NCBI GenBank assembly: GCA_023424585.1 | Contig: JAFADT010000558.1 | Location: 1-6,295 of the forward strand | Direction of reading: 5' to 3' | DNA length: 6,295 nucleotides | Origin: Pseudomonadota bacterium | GTDB lineage: Bacteria; Myxococcota; Myxococcia; Myxococcales; Myxococcaceae | In this document: in pieces, positions 6,115 through 6,295 of the stretch | Layout of the letters: the number at the start of each line of letters is the position of its first letter | Numbering within the stretch: the stretch's first letter is position 1 | The notes under the pieces: generated by a model | Databases searched by the model: none | Told to the model about the DNA's origin: nothing | What the model saw: only the letters and a program-made list of their open reading frames with translations | Made by a program: the position numbers and the translations under genes

Positions 6115-6295
6115 GGCCCGGCCCCCTCCTCCGCGCCGGTGCGCAGGGTGAAGCGGTCGATGACGGTGACCACCAGCCCGAAGACGATGAGCATCAGCCC
6201 TCCCTCGAAGATGAGCGCGGTGTGCAGGTGGAGGCCCCCCACCCCCACCACCGGCTGATCCGGGCGGGGGAAGCGGCTAATGGGCGCGAAGCCCG
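6111..6295 (-). CDS. mrpB: Mrp-type Na+(K+)/H+ antiporter subunit B, C-terminal 60 residues; 5' end outside window
   Basis: The minus-strand frame ending at TGA 6113-6111 has no stop up to the window edge and gives 60 residues. A loop segment (GFAPISRFPRPDQPVVGVGG) is followed by one membrane helix, TALIFEGGLMLIVFGLVVTV (25-44), then IDRFTLRTGAEEGAGP. This fits the end of MnhB/MrpB, where a gappy loop leads to a last helix of the form FDlGvyllVvGvvl; Glu30 here takes the place of the usual Asp. Position directly before mrpC, with a 4-base ATGA overlap, supports the call. Whether this is a free MrpB or the MnhB domain of an MrpA-MrpB fusion cannot be decided from the window. Confidence 0.75.
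   Translation of the reverse strand, partial: GFAPISRFPRPDQPVVGVGGLHLHTALIFEGGLMLIVFGLVVTVIDRFTLRTGAEEGAGP

Noticed and set aside
4499..6151. 550-codon open frame on the + strand opposite mrpD and mrpC
   Set aside because: The product is low-complexity Arg/Gln/His/Ala-rich sequence with no domain, and it lies antisense to clearly conserved Mrp subunits. Long antisense frames are expected at this GC content.
1..6295. CRISPR array, tRNA/rRNA, insertion sequence, toxin-antitoxin or phage-defence genes
   Set aside because: I saw no regularly spaced repeats, cloverleaf-like sequence, transposase motifs, terminal inverted repeats or defence domains; nearly all bases are accounted for by the seven genes and one 128-base spacer.

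Overview
The window is very GC-rich, with almost every third codon position G or C, and is packed with genes. Together with an ADOP-type ABC permease (a family abundant in Myxococcota and Acidobacteria), this suggests a myxobacterium (Myxococcus/Corallococcus/Archangium-like). That assignment is inferred from composition and gene style; no rRNA or other marker is present.

Layout. On the + strand, bases 1-1291 hold the 3' half of a MacB/FtsX-type ABC permease whose start lies outside the window. It converges, with only 10 bases between the stop codons, on a minus-strand block that fills the rest of the window. In transcription order (high to low coordinates) that block is: the 3' end of mrpB (6295-6111), mrpC (6114-5746), mrpD (5746-4379), mrpE (4382-3885), mrpF (3870-3580), mrpG (3583-3224), a 128-base spacer with a possible hairpin, and a 597-residue thiamine-diphosphate enzyme related to pyruvate oxidase PoxB (3095-1302).

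The mrp genes follow the canonical B-C-D-E-F-G order of the multi-subunit Na+(K+)/H+ antiporter. Four of the five visible junctions are 1- or 4-base start/stop overlaps and the fifth is a 14-base gap with a strong ribosome binding site, so this is a translationally coupled operon making one membrane complex. mrpA and most of mrpB should lie just beyond base 6295. The ThDP enzyme is co-directional and may be read from the same transcript or from its own promoter in the spacer. A flavin/ThDP oxidase that passes electrons to the quinone pool beside a proton-motive-force-driven antiporter is a plausible energetic pairing, but this is inference.

Most interesting points: (1) the Mrp subunits look divergent. 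MrpD keeps the TM5 Glu and TM7 Lys but has Asn where antiporter-like subunits usually have the TM8 Lys, and Ala at a conserved His position. MrpG lacks the Asp and Lys of its signature, and MrpF lacks the GPT and Arg of its signature. (2) The PoxB-like enzyme keeps the ThDP catalytic machinery but has Gln at two positions that are Phe in the E. coli PoxB active site, so its substrate may not be pyruvate. I see no CRISPR array, tRNA, insertion sequence or obviously new defence system here.
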